A DNA stretch of 64,000 nucleotides from Dechloromonas agitata is5 (GTDB taxonomy: Bacteria; Pseudomonadota; Gammaproteobacteria; Burkholderiales; Rhodocyclaceae), in assembly GCF_000519045.1 (NCBI RefSeq), contig NZ_KI912532.1, positions 868,001-932,000 of the forward strand. Direction: 5' to 3'. Under the pieces are notes generated by a model. The model ran no database searches. It was not told where the DNA came from and worked only from the letters and a program-made list of their open reading frames with translations. Shown here one piece after another: positions 1 to 9,665 of the stretch. Numbering within the stretch: position 1 is the stretch's first letter; each line of letters starts with the position of its first letter. A program made the translations under genes and the position numbers.

Positions 1-26
1 TCGGTAACCGGCAGAAGCCGGTCGTC

Positions 27-1649
27 TTACTCGACGCCCTGCGAAGCCAGGTAATCCTCGTAACCGCCCAGGTAATCGACGATCTTGCCGTCCCCCTTCA
101 CTTCGAAGACGCGGGTCGCCAGCGAGGAAACGAATTCGCGGTCGTGCGACACGAAGATCAGCGTACCGGGGAATTTTTCCAGGCCACTGTTCAGGGCTTC
201 GATCGATTCCATGTCGAGGTGGTTAGTCGGTTCGTCCATGACCAGCACGTTCGGCTTGGACAGCATCAGCTTGCCGAACAGCATGCGGCCCTGCTCGCCG
301 CCGGAGATGACGTTGACCGGCTTCTTGACTTCATCGCCGGAGAACAGCAGGCGGCCGAGGGTGCCGCGAACCAGGGTTTCCAGGTCGCCGCCGTCTTCCA
401 CCGAGGCGCGGGCGTAACCGACGATCCATTCGGTCAGGCTCTGGGTGCCGGCGAATTCGGCACTGTGATCCTGCGCGTAATAGCCCGGATTGGCCTTCTC
501 GGCCCACTTCAGCGTGCCGTAGGACGGTTGCAGCTCGCCCATCAGCAGCTTGAGGAAGGTCGTCTTGCCGACGCCGTTCTCGCCGATCACGGCGATGCGC
601 TCGCCGGCGTTGATGGTGATGGTCAGGTTGTCGAAGATCTTGCGGTCGCTGCCTTCGTAGACGAAGGTCAGGTTCTCGATCTCGACGGCCTGGCGGTGCA
701 GCTTCTGCTTCTCGTCGTAGTCGAAGCGGATCCACGGGTACTGGCGGGAAGACGGCTTGACGTCTTCCGGCTTCAGCTTGTCGATCAGCTTCAAACGGCT
801 GGTCGCCTGCTTGGCCTTGGACTTGTTGGCCGAGAAGCGGCGGACGAATTCCTGCAGCTCGGAGATGCGCTCCTTGGCCTTGCTGTTGGCGGCCTGCTGG
901 CGGGCGCGCGCCTGCGCCGAGGCTTCCATGAAGTCGTCGTAGTTGCCCGGGTAGATCTGGATCTTGCCGTAGTCCAGGTCGGCCATGTGGGTGCAGACCT
1001 GGTTCAGGAAGTGGCGGTCGTGCGAGATGATGATCATCGTCGAATCACGGTTGTTCAGCACGTCTTCCAGCCAGCGGATGGTGTTGATGTCGAGGTTGTT
1101 GGTCGGTTCGTCGAGGAGCAGGATGTCCGGATTGGCGAACAGCGCCTGGCAGAGCAGGACACGCAGCTTCCAGCCGGGCGCCACCTGGCTCATCGGGCCA
1201 TTGTGCTGTTCGGTCGGGATGCCGACACCGAGCAGCAGTTCGCCGGCTCGCGCCTCGGCGGTGTAGCCGTCGTATTCACCGACCTTGCCTTCCAGCTCGG
1301 CGGCACGCATGTAGTCGTCTTCGGTCGCTTCCGGGTTGGCATAGATGGCATCGCGTTCCTGGATGGCGGCCCACAGTTCCTCGTGACCCATCATCACCAC
1401 GTCGAGGACGCGCATGTCTTCGTAGGCGAACTGATCCTGGCGCAGGTAGGCCATGCGCTCGGTGACGTCTTTCGAGACGTTGCCGGCCGAGGGTTCCAGC
1501 ACGCCGGACAGAATCTTCATGAAGGTCGACTTGCCGGCGCCGTTGGCACCGATCAGGCCGTAGCGATAGCCTTCGCCGAACTTGACGTTGACGTTTTCAA
1601 ACAGGGGCTTGGCCCCGAACTGCATGGTGATATTGGCGGCGACGAGCAT
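27..1649 (-). CDS. ybiT: ABC-F family ATPase, YbiT type
   Basis: This is a 540-residue soluble protein with two ATP-binding cassettes and no membrane segment, the ABC-F layout. The first Walker A (GANGAGKST) is at residues 34-42 and the second (GENGVGKTT) near 360. DEPTNNLD and DEPTNHLD mark the two Walker B regions. The charged linker between the cassettes is typical of ribosome-associated ABC-F proteins. From memory the whole sequence follows E. coli YbiT closely (start MLV..NITMQFG, end [11 protein letters not shown]). ABC-F proteins act in the ribosomal E site to resolve stalling; the exact role of YbiT is less clear. It is transcribed alone, divergent from gshA. Confidence 0.93.
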   Translation of the reverse strand: MLVAANITMQFGAKPLFENVNVKFGEGYRYGLIGANGAGKSTFMKILSGVLEPSAGNVSKDVTERMAYLRQDQFAYEDMRVLDVVMMGHEELWAAIQERDAIYANPEATEDDYMRAAELEGKVGEYDGYTAEARAGELLLGVGIPTEQHNGPMSQVAPGWKLRVLLCQALFANPDILLLDEPTNNLDINTIRWLEDVLNNRDSTMIIISHDRHFLNQVCTHMADLDYGKIQIYPGNYDDFMEASAQARARQQAANSKAKERISELQEFVRRFSANKSKAKQATSRLKLIDKLKPEDVKPSSRQYPWIRFDYDEKQKLHRQAVEIENLTFVYEGSDRKIFDNLTITINAGERIAVIGENGVGKTTFLKLLMGELQPSYGTLKWAEKANPGYYAQDHSAEFAGTQSLTEWIVGYARASVEDGGDLETLVRGTLGRLLFSGDEVKKPVNVISGGEQGRMLFGKLMLSKPNVLVMDEPTNHLDMESIEALNSGLEKFPGTLIFVSHDREFVSSLATRVFEVKGDGKIVDYLGGYEDYLASQGVE

Positions 1650-1882
1650 GAAAATCCGTTCTGCTGGCTAGCGATGAAACAAAGGGGTGAATTTTACCTT
1701 TTTTCAAGCACTTGCCGCCATGCCAGCCGCCTGCGCGACGGATTGTGCTGCGCCAACCGGCACCGAGGTGGTCGCCCGCATGCTGGGCGCGAGCCGTACC
1801 AACGACCATCCGTGACCCGGTCCATGGCGCTGCGGTGTAAGATTTGCGGCCACCCCACTGACCGCCGACTGAGAAACAGCCC

Positions 1883-3175
1883 ATGGTTCCGCACCTCACC
1901 ACCGCCCTGACCGGGCCGCTCCTCGAACTGGAACGCCGCTTCCTCGCGGCCAGTCCGCAGATCGAACACTGGCTGCGCGGCCAGTGGCAGGAACACACGC
2001 CACCCTTCTACGCATCGTGCGACCTGCGCAATTCCGGCTTCAAGCTGGCACCAGTCGATACCAACCTGTTTCCCGGCGGCTTCAATAACCTGAACCCGGC
2101 CTTCCTGCCGCTCTGCGTGCAGGCAGCGATGAGCGCCATCGAGAAGTTCTGTCCGGAAGCCTGCAGCCTGCTGCTCATCCCGGAAAACCACACGCGCAAC
2201 CAGTTCTACCTGCAGAACGTCGCGCAGATTGCCGCCATCCTCAAGCAAACCGGCCTGACTGTCCGGATCGGCTCCCTGCTGCCGGAAATCAACCAGCCGA
2301 CAAACATCGACCTGCCCAACGGCCAGAGCCTGCTCCTCGAACCGCTCGTCCGCACCGCCGACCGGCTCGGCCTGGACGGCTTCGACCCCTGTGCCATCCT
2401 GCTCAACAACGACCTGTCGGCTGGCATCCCGGCCATCCTGCAGGGCCTGCGCAACCAGGTCGTGCTGCCGCCGCTGCACGCCGGCTGGGCCGTGCGCCGC
2501 AAGTCCAACCACTTCGCCGCCTACGACCAGGTCGCCAACGACTTCGCCAAGGCGATCGGCATCGACCCCTGGCGCATCAACCCGGCTTTCTCAGTCTGCC
2601 GCAGCATCAATTTCCACGAGCGGCAAGGCGAGGAATGCCTGGCCGCCAACGTCGCCGCCGTACTCGACATCGTCAAGGAAAAATACCGGGAATACGACAT
2701 CGACGAGACGCCTTACGTCGTCGTCAAAGCCGATGCCGGCACCTACGGCATGGGCGTCATGACCGTGCGCAACGTCGATGAAGTCATCGCGCTGAACCGC
2801 AAGCAGCGCAACAAGATGAGCGTGGTCAAGGAAGGCCTCGAGGTCAGCGAGGTACTGATCCAGGAAGGCGTCCATTCCTTCGAGACGGTGAAGGACGCGG
2901 TGGCCGAGCCGGTGATCTACATGATCGACCGCTACGTGGTCGGCGGCTTCTACCGCGTGCATACCGGGCGCGGCAAGGACGAGAACCTCAACGCGCCGGG
3001 CATGCACTTCGAGCCGCTCGCCTTCCAAACCGGCTGCAACCTGCCCGACTACCGTTGCGGCAATCCCGATTCGGCCCCCAACCGCTTCTACGCCTACGGC
3101 GTGGTCGGCCGCCTGGCCTGCCTGGCCGCCGCCATCGAACTGGAGCGGACAGCGCCGGAAACGAACGAGGCATAG
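1883..3175 (+). CDS. gshA: Glutamate-cysteine ligase, ferrooxidans type
   Basis: This 430-residue protein matches, from memory, the Acidithiobacillus ferrooxidans-type GshA family found in many betaproteobacteria, which is unrelated in sequence to E. coli GshA. It would join glutamate and cysteine with ATP to make gamma-glutamylcysteine in the cytoplasm. Supporting blocks are VDTNLFPGGFNNLNPAF near residue 55, the repeated small-residue segment around YVVVKADAGTYGMGVMT near 275, and QEGVHSFE. Glutathione synthetase follows at once, with only 3 bases after the stop, so the two pathway steps form one operon. The ATG start is 233 bp from the divergent ybiT gene. Confidence 0.88.
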   Translation: MVPHLTTALTGPLLELERRFLAASPQIEHWLRGQWQEHTPPFYASCDLRNSGFKLAPVDTNLFPGGFNNLNPAFLPLCVQAAMSAIEKFCPEACSLLLIPENHTRNQFYLQNVAQIAAILKQTGLTVRIGSLLPEINQPTNIDLPNGQSLLLEPLVRTADRLGLDGFDPCAILLNNDLSAGIPAILQGLRNQVVLPPLHAGWAVRRKSNHFAAYDQVANDFAKAIGIDPWRINPAFSVCRSINFHERQGEECLAANVAAVLDIVKEKYREYDIDETPYVVVKADAGTYGMGVMTVRNVDEVIALNRKQRNKMSVVKEGLEVSEVLIQEGVHSFETVKDAVAEPVIYMIDRYVVGGFYRVHTGRGKDENLNAPGMHFEPLAFQTGCNLPDYRCGNPDSAPNRFYAYGVVGRLACLAAAIELERTAPETNEA

Positions 3176-3178
3176 GGC

Positions 3179-4195
3179 TTGGCCCAACAGCTGCATTTCG
3201 AAAAGCACCTGCTCGGCGGCAGCAGCCAGTCGCTGAAGCTTGCCTTCATCGTCGATCCGCTCGACCACCTGAAAGCCTGGAAGGATTCGTCGGTGGCCAT
3301 GATGCGCGCCGCCGAAAAACACGGCCACGAAGTCTATGCCATCGATGCCGCCAGCCTCGGCTGGCGCAAGCCGGAAGCCGCACGCGGTGGCGTCTTCGGC
3401 GAGGCACTGCACCTCCACCTGCGGCCGGACGACCATGACTGGTATCGCGAAACCGGCCGCGAGTGGATGCCGCTCAAGGCTTTCGATGCGGTGATCATGC
3501 GCCGGGATCCGCCCTTCGATTTCGAATACCTCACCGCCACCTGGCTGCTCGAACGCGCCGAAGCGGATGGCGTGCGCGTCTTCAACCGGCCGCGTGCCCT
3601 GCGCGAGCATTCCGAAAAACTGGCGCTGATGGAATTTGCCGAATGGGTGCCGCCCACCCAGGTCAGCCGCAACATGCCGCAAGTCCAGCATTTCATCGAC
3701 GAGCAGCGCGACGTGATCCTCAAGCCGCTCGACGGCATGGGCGGCAGCCAGATTTTCCGCGTCCATCGCAACGACCCCAACCGCAACGTCATCGTCGAGA
3801 CGCTGACCCACAACGGCGCCCGCACCATCATGGCGCAGCGTTACCTGCCCGAAATCTCGGCCGGCGACAAACGCATCCTGCTCATCGCCGGCAAGCCGGT
3901 GCCCTGGTGCCTGGCGCGCATCCCCAAGGCCGGCGAGACGCGCGGCAACCTGGTGGCCGGTGGCACCGGCGTTGCCCAGGAGCTGTCGGCCCGCGACCGG
4001 CAGATCGCCGAGGCGCTCGGCCCCGTGCTCTACCAGCGCGGGCTGATGCTGGTCGGCCTCGACGTGATCGGCGACCATCTCACCGAAATCAATGTGACCA
4101 GCCCGACCTGCATGGTCGAAATCCGCCAGCAATCGGGTTTCGATGCGGCCGGCGCCTTCATCACCGCGATCGAGCACGCATGCGGACTTGCCTGA
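3179..4195 (+). CDS. gshB: Glutathione synthetase
   Basis: This ATP-grasp enzyme adds glycine to gamma-glutamylcysteine. Family signatures include KLAFIVDPLDHLKAWKDSS near the N-terminus, RRDPPFDFEYL, the DGMGGSQIFRV glycine loop, and the metal-binding EINVTSPT near the end. The start is uncertain: most family members begin at the KLAFIVDP block, but no ATG lies there. TTG at 3179 has GAGG at 3167-3170, about 8 bases upstream, and would add a leader of about 18 residues. CTG at 3233 is the other option, without a clear ribosome site. The gene overlaps apbE by 16 bases and lies 3 bases after gshA. Confidence 0.9.
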   Translation: MAQQLHFEKHLLGGSSQSLKLAFIVDPLDHLKAWKDSSVAMMRAAEKHGHEVYAIDAASLGWRKPEAARGGVFGEALHLHLRPDDHDWYRETGREWMPLKAFDAVIMRRDPPFDFEYLTATWLLERAEADGVRVFNRPRALREHSEKLALMEFAEWVPPTQVSRNMPQVQHFIDEQRDVILKPLDGMGGSQIFRVHRNDPNRNVIVETLTHNGARTIMAQRYLPEISAGDKRILLIAGKPVPWCLARIPKAGETRGNLVAGGTGVAQELSARDRQIAEALGPVLYQRGLMLVGLDVIGDHLTEINVTSPTCMVEIRQQSGFDAAGAFITAIEHACGLA

Positions 4196-5217
4196 GCCTG
4201 TGCCTCGCCATCCTGTTCGTGCTCGTCGCCGGTTGCGGCCGGACGCCGCTCCAGGAGCAGCAGGCCTACGTCTTCGGCACCCGGGTCGAGGTCATCGTCG
4301 TCAGCGAGCAACCGGAACAGGGGCGGCAGGCCATCGCCGCCGTGCTGCGCGAATTCGACCGCCTGCACCGTAGCTACCACGCCTGGCAGCCCTCCGAACT
4401 GAGCACCCTGAACGAGGCCATCGCCGCCGGCCGGTCGCATCCGGTCAGCCCTGAGCTGGCCGGCTTCATTGCTCAGGCGCAGGCCCTGGCCCGGCAGGGC
4501 GATAACCTGTTCGACCCCGGCATCGGCCGGCTGATCGCGCTGTGGGGCTTCCAGGCCGACGAATTCAAGGCCGAACTACCGGCCGCTGCCGACATCCAGG
4601 CCTGGCGGGCAAGCCAGCCGTCCATCGCCGACATCACGATCGACAACACCACAGTCCGTAGCCGCAACCCGCGGGTTGCCCTCGATTTCGGCGGCTATCT
4701 GAAGGGCGTCGCGCTCGACCGGGCGGCCAGCATCCTGCGCGGCATGGGTATCCACAACGCGCTGATCAACATCGGCGGCAACGTAATGGCGCTGGGCAGC
4801 AAGGAAGGCCGGAAATGGCGGGTCGGCATCCAGCATCCGCGCCAACCCGGGCCGCTCGCCACGGTGCTGCTCGACGACGGCGAAGCGATCGGTACCTCCG
4901 GCGACTACCAGCGCTTCTTCGAGGTGGACGGCAAGCGCTACCCGCACCTGCTCGATCCGCGCAGCGGCTATCCGGCCAGCCACACGCAGGCGGTGACAGT
5001 GCTCATCCCGGCCGGCGCACAGGCCGGCACCCTGTCGGACGCTGCCTCCAAGCCGATCTTCATCGCCGGCCCCGAGGCCTGGCGCGACATGGCCCGCCGC
5101 ATGGGTGTCGGCCTCGTCCTGCGCATCGATGGCGAGGGACGCATCCAGGTCAGCGAAGCCCTGCACAAGCGTCTGGAATTCCTCGGCAAGACGCCGGAAA
5201 TCACCATCCATCAATAG
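4180..5217 (+). CDS. apbE: FAD:protein FMN transferase (ApbE), lipoprotein
   Basis: This 345-residue protein has a lipoprotein signal: a hydrophobic stretch followed by the lipobox LVAGC, with the lipidated cysteine at about residue 19. Family blocks follow: FGTRVEVIV near 31, DPGIGRLIALWGF near 110, DFGGYLKGVALDRA near 170, NIGGNVMALG near 195, and the late block around YPHLLDPRSGYP and TLSDAASKPIFIAG. ApbE proteins use FAD and Mg to attach FMN covalently to threonine in periplasmic-facing subunits such as NqrB, NqrC and RnfG. No flavoprotein partner lies next to it. The ATG start overlaps the end of gshB, which suggests translational coupling. Confidence 0.92.
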   Translation: MRTCLSLCLAILFVLVAGCGRTPLQEQQAYVFGTRVEVIVVSEQPEQGRQAIAAVLREFDRLHRSYHAWQPSELSTLNEAIAAGRSHPVSPELAGFIAQAQALARQGDNLFDPGIGRLIALWGFQADEFKAELPAAADIQAWRASQPSIADITIDNTTVRSRNPRVALDFGGYLKGVALDRAASILRGMGIHNALINIGGNVMALGSKEGRKWRVGIQHPRQPGPLATVLLDDGEAIGTSGDYQRFFEVDGKRYPHLLDPRSGYPASHTQAVTVLIPAGAQAGTLSDAASKPIFIAGPEAWRDMARRMGVGLVLRIDGEGRIQVSEALHKRLEFLGKTPEITIHQ

Positions 5218-5234
5218 CTTCTCGGCATATTGGC

Positions 5235-5263
5235 TTGACACGCCCCGGCGCCAGCCGTATATC
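5235..5263 (+). promoter_or_regulatory. Probable sigma70 promoter for the hybrid kinase
   Basis: TTGACA at 5235-5240 is a perfect -35 box. After a 17-bp spacer, TATATC at 5258-5263 resembles a -10 box (4 of 6 bases). It sits in the 121-bp spacer between apbE and the hybrid kinase gene, about 75 bp before the kinase start, and points the right way. Confidence 0.55.
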
Positions 5264-5338
5264 CTGAACACCGCTGCGCCCCAATAAGAAAAATCTCACC
5301 GAACCGGCAGCGTACCGTCACCAAGCGAGGGAGGAGGA

Positions 5339-8300
5339 ATGCTGCACGGCGTTTCCTTCAGACAACCGGGCTTTGCCAACAGTCTGATACTGCGTATCGG
5401 CCTGCTCATCCTGTTCGCACTCGCCGCCTTCGCTGCCGCGCTCTACCTGTTGATCGGCCAGCCCACCGTGGACCGCCTGGCCCGCTCGCAGATGGAACGC
5501 GCCGCCGAGCAACTCGAGGTGCGCTTCAGCCGCCTGCTCAAGACCGTCGAAATCACGCTGCGCACCAGCCAGGGCTGGGGCAAGGCTGGCGATCTCGACC
5601 ATGACCAGCTGCTGCGCTTCAACGAATTCTTCTTTCCCATCATCGCCAATCACGGCGAAATCACCTCGGTCATCTTCGCCCATGAATCAGGCCGGGAAAT
5701 CCTGCTGCTGATGACCGATGACGGCCGCTGGATCAACCGGATATCCGATCCGGCCGACAGGGGCCGGCAGACCTACTGGATCACCTGGAATGCCCGGCGG
5801 CAGATCGAAAGCGTCGAGATGCGCGAGCGCGATTACGATGCCCGGGAACGCCCCTGGTTCAAGGGTGCCATGGCCCTGCCCGACGACCGTTCGGTGTTCT
5901 GGACCGAGCCCTACATCTTCTTCACCACCAAGGAACCCGGCATCACCGCAGCCATGCGCTGGCAGGGCAGCGACGGTTCGCACTATGTCATCGGCCACGA
6001 CGTGCGCCTGATTGACATGGCCGAATTCACCAGCCACCTCGAATTCAGCCCGCAGGGCAAGGCGGCATTCTTCCTCAAGGAGGGCCGACTGATCGCGCCG
6101 CCGCGCGATCCGCGCTTCACCCACCGCCAGGCGATCAACGACGCCTTGCTCAAGACCCCGGAGGACCTCGGCCTGCCCGAGCTGGCACGCGCCTTCCAGG
6201 CCTGGCAGGACAACCCGGCACCCGAACACGGCCTGCACGATCACACCCTGGACGACGGGCGCTGGCTCAGCCTGTTCAAGCCGATCAAGGGCAACACGAG
6301 CGGCATCTGGCTTGGCATCGTCGCGCCGGAGCGTGATTTCGTCCCGATCAGCAGCAACGACCTGTTGCTGCTCGGCCTGATCAGCCTGTCAGCCCTTGCC
6401 CTCGGTCTGATCGTCGCCATCCGCATCGCCCGGCGTTTCGGCGAGCCGCTGATGGCGCTGGCCGAGGAGAGCGCCCGGATCGGCGCCCAGGATCTCGACA
6501 CTCCGGTCTCCTGCGACGCCACGTGGCAGGAAGTGAGCCGCCTGGCCAGCGCCCTCGACGGCATGCGGCAGCACCTGCGTCAGGCGCGCAACGACATCCA
6601 GCAAGCCAACGCCAACCTGGAACTGACTGTCGCCCGGCGCACCCAGGCCCTGCGCGAGAGCCAGGACATCCTGCAAAAGCGGGAAGCCTTCTTCCGTGCC
6701 ATTTTCGACAATGCGGCGGTGGGCATCGTCAGCCTCGATCCGCAGCGCCGGGCGGTGCTGATCAACCCGGCCTTCGCCCGCTTCATCGACCAGCCGATCG
6801 ACCGCCTGCTGGCCCATCCGGAACGCATCGCGCTGCCCACCGAGTTACTCACCCGCATCGACGACCTGCTGCCCGGCGAGGGATCGGGGTCAGTGCCGAC
6901 GCACAGCCTGCGCCAGGAAATCCAGTTCGGCGAAGCGCCCGAGGCGGGCCGCTGGGGCGACGTGCAGATCGCCCCGGTATTCGGTCCCGATGGCAGCCTC
7001 GACTCGATCCTGATCACCGTGCTCGACGTTTCCGAGCGCCGCCACATCGAAGCCGAGCTGATCCGCCAGTTCGCCTTCCTGCAGGAGTTGCTCGATACCA
7101 TCCCGAATCCGATCTTCTACAAGGGTGCCGACAGCCGCTTCCTCGGCTGCAATGCCGCCTACGAACGCTTCTTCGGCATCCGGCGCCATGATCTGGCCGG
7201 CAAGCGTGTCCTTGATCTCGACTACCTGCCGATGGCGGCCCGGCTGGCCTACCAGGCCGAGGATGAACGGATCATCGCCGAGTGCGGCCGGGCATCGCGC
7301 GACATGCCGATGCCCGATGCCGACGGCCACTGGCACGACACCCTGTATTCCGTCACCGGCTTCCGGGCACCTGACGACACACCGGGCGGCCTGATCGGCG
7401 TCATCGTCGACATCTCCGCCCTCAAGGAAGCCGAGCGGGAAGCCGAACGCGCCCGCCGGGCCGCCGAGTCGGCCGCCGCCGCCAAGGCCGATTTCCTGGC
7501 CAACATGAGCCACGAAATCCGCACGCCGATGAACGCCATCGTCGGCATGACCCATCTCGCCCTGCAGACCGAACTGACGCCGCGCCAGCGCAACTACCTG
7601 GCCAAGGTCGACAACGCCGCCAAGAGCCTGCTCGGCATCATCAACGACATTCTCGACCTGTCCAAGATCGAGGCCGGCATGATGCGCTTCGAGCAGGCAC
7701 CGTTCAGTCTCGACACGGCCTTCCGCCACCTCAGCGACCTGTGCGGCATCAAGGCCCGCGAACGCGGCCTGGAGCTGATCTACGACATCGCACCGGAGGT
7801 GCCGGACCAGTTGCTCGGCGACTCGCTGCGCCTCGGCCAGGTCCTGCTCAACCTGGTCGGCAATGCCATCAAGTTCACCGAGGCGGGCGAAATCCGGGTC
7901 GCGGTGAAATGCCTGACGCGCAGCGAGAGCCAGGTCGAACTCGGCTTCGAGGTCATCGACAGCGGCATCGGCATGGATGCCGAGCAAATCGACAAGCTCT
8001 TCTCCGCCTTCACCCAGGCCGACACCTCGACGACGCGCAAATACGGTGGTACCGGGCTGGGCCTGTCGATCTGCAAGCGCATCGTCGACCTGCAGGGCGG
8101 CGAAATCGGCGTCACCAGCCAGCCCGGCGTCGGCAGCCGCTTCACCTTCCGCCTGCCCTTCGGCCTGCCGTCCGAGCAGGCACTCACCCCGCAGCACATC
8201 GGCCTGCCCGAGCCGTTGCACGCCCTGGTGGTCGACGACAGTCCCGGCGCCGCCGAAGTTTTCCTGCACATGCTGACCCTGCTCGGCATCGACGCCAAGG

Positions 8301-9643
8301 CGGTCGGCAGCGGCGAGGCAGCGCTGCGCGAACTGGCCGACAACGCGCGCTACGGCCTGTTGATCATCGACTGGAAGATGCCCGGCATGGACGGCGTCAG
8401 CCTGCTGCGTCGCATCCGGCAGGAACATCCCGGCCATGCGGCAGCCGTCGTCATGGCCACGGCCAACGATCCCGACGAACTGCACAGTGCGCTGGGCAAT
8501 CTCCCGGTCGGCGCCATCCTCGCCAAGCCGGCAACCCCCTCCTCGCTGTTCGACAGCATCATGCTCGCTCTCCATCGCGAGCAGGGCAGACGCCTGACGC
8601 CATCCCCGGCCGGCAACCGGCCGGCTGCCCGCTTCACCGGCCAGCGGGTACTGCTCGTCGAGGACAACGAGGTCAATCGCGAACTGGCGGAAGAGATGCT
8701 GACCAGCATCGGCCTCACCGTGGACTGCGCCGCGGATGGCGAGCAGGCGGTCGCCAGGGTCCGCCAGGCAGCCTACGACCTGGTGCTGATGGATTGCCAG
8801 ATGCCGGTCATGGACGGCTATGCCGCGACCGGCCTGATCCGCGCCGACCCGGCCCTGGCCGGTCTACCCATCGTCGCGATGACGGCCAACGCGCTGGCCC
8901 CCGACCGCCAGCGCTGCCTGGATGCCGGCATGAACGACCACATCCCGAAACCGATCGACGTCTCCGTCCTGCATGCCACCCTGGCGCGCTGGTTGGGCAC
9001 GCCGCCCGACATACCCGCCCCGCGCCCGGCGGAGGAGCGCACCACGCTAGCCGGAACAGCGGCCATCGACGCCGGCGAAGCGCTCGCCCGATTCGCCGGC
9101 AACCGGGCGATGTACGGCCGCCTGCTCAGTCGTTTCTGCACCAATCAGGCCGATGCCGCCGAGCAGCTACGGGCCGACCACCGGCGCCAGGACAGGGCAG
9201 CCATGATCCTGCGCGCCCACACCCTGCGCGGCCTGGCCGGCAATATCGGTGCCGCCGCCCTGGCCCGCCTGGCCGGCGAGCTGGAGGCATTGCTCAAGCA
9301 GGAACCGGCCGCCCAGGAGACAACCATCGCCCGTCATCTTGCCGAGTTGCAGGGCTGCCTGCCGGATATCGTCGCCCAGGCCGAAAACCTGGCCGCCGAG
9401 ATGAGTACACCACCGCCCACCGTGCCCGGCACCATGTCGAACGAGGCGCTATCCGATCTGCATCGGCTGCTGGATAATGCCGATGCATCGGCCGTCCGTC
9501 GCTTCGAGGAAATGTCCGGCCAGCTCACGCAGGTTTTCGGCCCGCATCCGGTCGATCAACTGGCCCGCCACATCGGCCAGTACGATTTCGACGAAGCCAA
9601 GGAACTGCTCGAGCAGATGATTGCGCAACGGCAGCCCACCTGA
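5339..9643 (+). CDS. Hybrid sensor histidine kinase (Cache-HAMP-PAS-PAS-HisKA-HATPase-REC-REC-Hpt)
   Basis: This is a 1434-residue membrane sensor with a full internal phosphorelay. A membrane helix at about 16-38 is followed by a large periplasmic Cache-like domain to about 340, a second helix at about 342-362, and a HAMP domain. Two PAS domains lie near 450-560 and 577-690. The phospho-accepting H725 sits in SHEIRTPMNAIVG, followed by the ATPase domain with DSGIGM and GGTGLGLSI. Two receiver domains carry D1011 and D1152, and an Hpt domain carries H1294 in AHTLRGLAGN. The signal is unknown; Cache domains usually bind small molecules. A REC-HD-GYP regulator follows 22 bp later and is the likely output partner. 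The start has a strong GAGGGAGGAGG upstream. Confidence 0.93.
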   Translation: MLHGVSFRQPGFANSLILRIGLLILFALAAFAAALYLLIGQPTVDRLARSQMERAAEQLEVRFSRLLKTVEITLRTSQGWGKAGDLDHDQLLRFNEFFFPIIANHGEITSVIFAHESGREILLLMTDDGRWINRISDPADRGRQTYWITWNARRQIESVEMRERDYDARERPWFKGAMALPDDRSVFWTEPYIFFTTKEPGITAAMRWQGSDGSHYVIGHDVRLIDMAEFTSHLEFSPQGKAAFFLKEGRLIAPPRDPRFTHRQAINDALLKTPEDLGLPELARAFQAWQDNPAPEHGLHDHTLDDGRWLSLFKPIKGNTSGIWLGIVAPERDFVPISSNDLLLLGLISLSALALGLIVAIRIARRFGEPLMALAEESARIGAQDLDTPVSCDATWQEVSRLASALDGMRQHLRQARNDIQQANANLELTVARRTQALRESQDILQKREAFFRAIFDNAAVGIVSLDPQRRAVLINPAFARFIDQPIDRLLAHPERIALPTELLTRIDDLLPGEGSGSVPTHSLRQEIQFGEAPEAGRWGDVQIAPVFGPDGSLDSILITVLDVSERRHIEAELIRQFAFLQELLDTIPNPIFYKGADSRFLGCNAAYERFFGIRRHDLAGKRVLDLDYLPMAARLAYQAEDERIIAECGRASRDMPMPDADGHWHDTLYSVTGFRAPDDTPGGLIGVIVDISALKEAEREAERARRAAESAAAAKADFLANMSHEIRTPMNAIVGMTHLALQTELTPRQRNYLAKVDNAAKSLLGIINDILDLSKIEAGMMRFEQAPFSLDTAFRHLSDLCGIKARERGLELIYDIAPEVPDQLLGDSLRLGQVLLNLVGNAIKFTEAGEIRVAVKCLTRSESQVELGFEVIDSGIGMDAEQIDKLFSAFTQADTSTTRKYGGTGLGLSICKRIVDLQGGEIGVTSQPGVGSRFTFRLPFGLPSEQALTPQHIGLPEPLHALVVDDSPGAAEVFLHMLTLLGIDAKAVGSGEAALRELADNARYGLLIIDWKMPGMDGVSLLRRIRQEHPGHAAAVVMATANDPDELHSALGNLPVGAILAKPATPSSLFDSIMLALHREQGRRLTPSPAGNRPAARFTGQRVLLVEDNEVNRELAEEMLTSIGLTVDCAADGEQAVARVRQAAYDLVLMDCQMPVMDGYAATGLIRADPALAGLPIVAMTANALAPDRQRCLDAGMNDHIPKPIDVSVLHATLARWLGTPPDIPAPRPAEERTTLAGTAAIDAGEALARFAGNRAMYGRLLSRFCTNQADAAEQLRADHRRQDRAAMILRAHTLRGLAGNIGAAALARLAGELEALLKQEPAAQETTIARHLAELQGCLPDIVAQAENLAAEMSTPPPTVPGTMSNEALSDLHRLLDNADASAVRRFEEMSGQLTQVFGPHPVDQLARHIGQYDFDEAKELLEQMIAQRQPT

Positions 9644-9665
9644 TCACCCGAATGAACCGATAGCC

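Noticed and set aside
144..1910. 588-residue open frame on the plus strand
   Set aside because: It lies opposite ybiT in a GC-rich gene; its composition is that of an antisense shadow and no family motif is seen.
2591..4177. 528-residue open frame opposite gshA-gshB
   Set aside because: Antisense shadow spanning two well-supported genes, rich in H, A, D and G with no domain.
6890..8575. 561-residue open frame opposite the hybrid kinase
   Set aside because: Antisense shadow of a gene with clear catalytic motifs.
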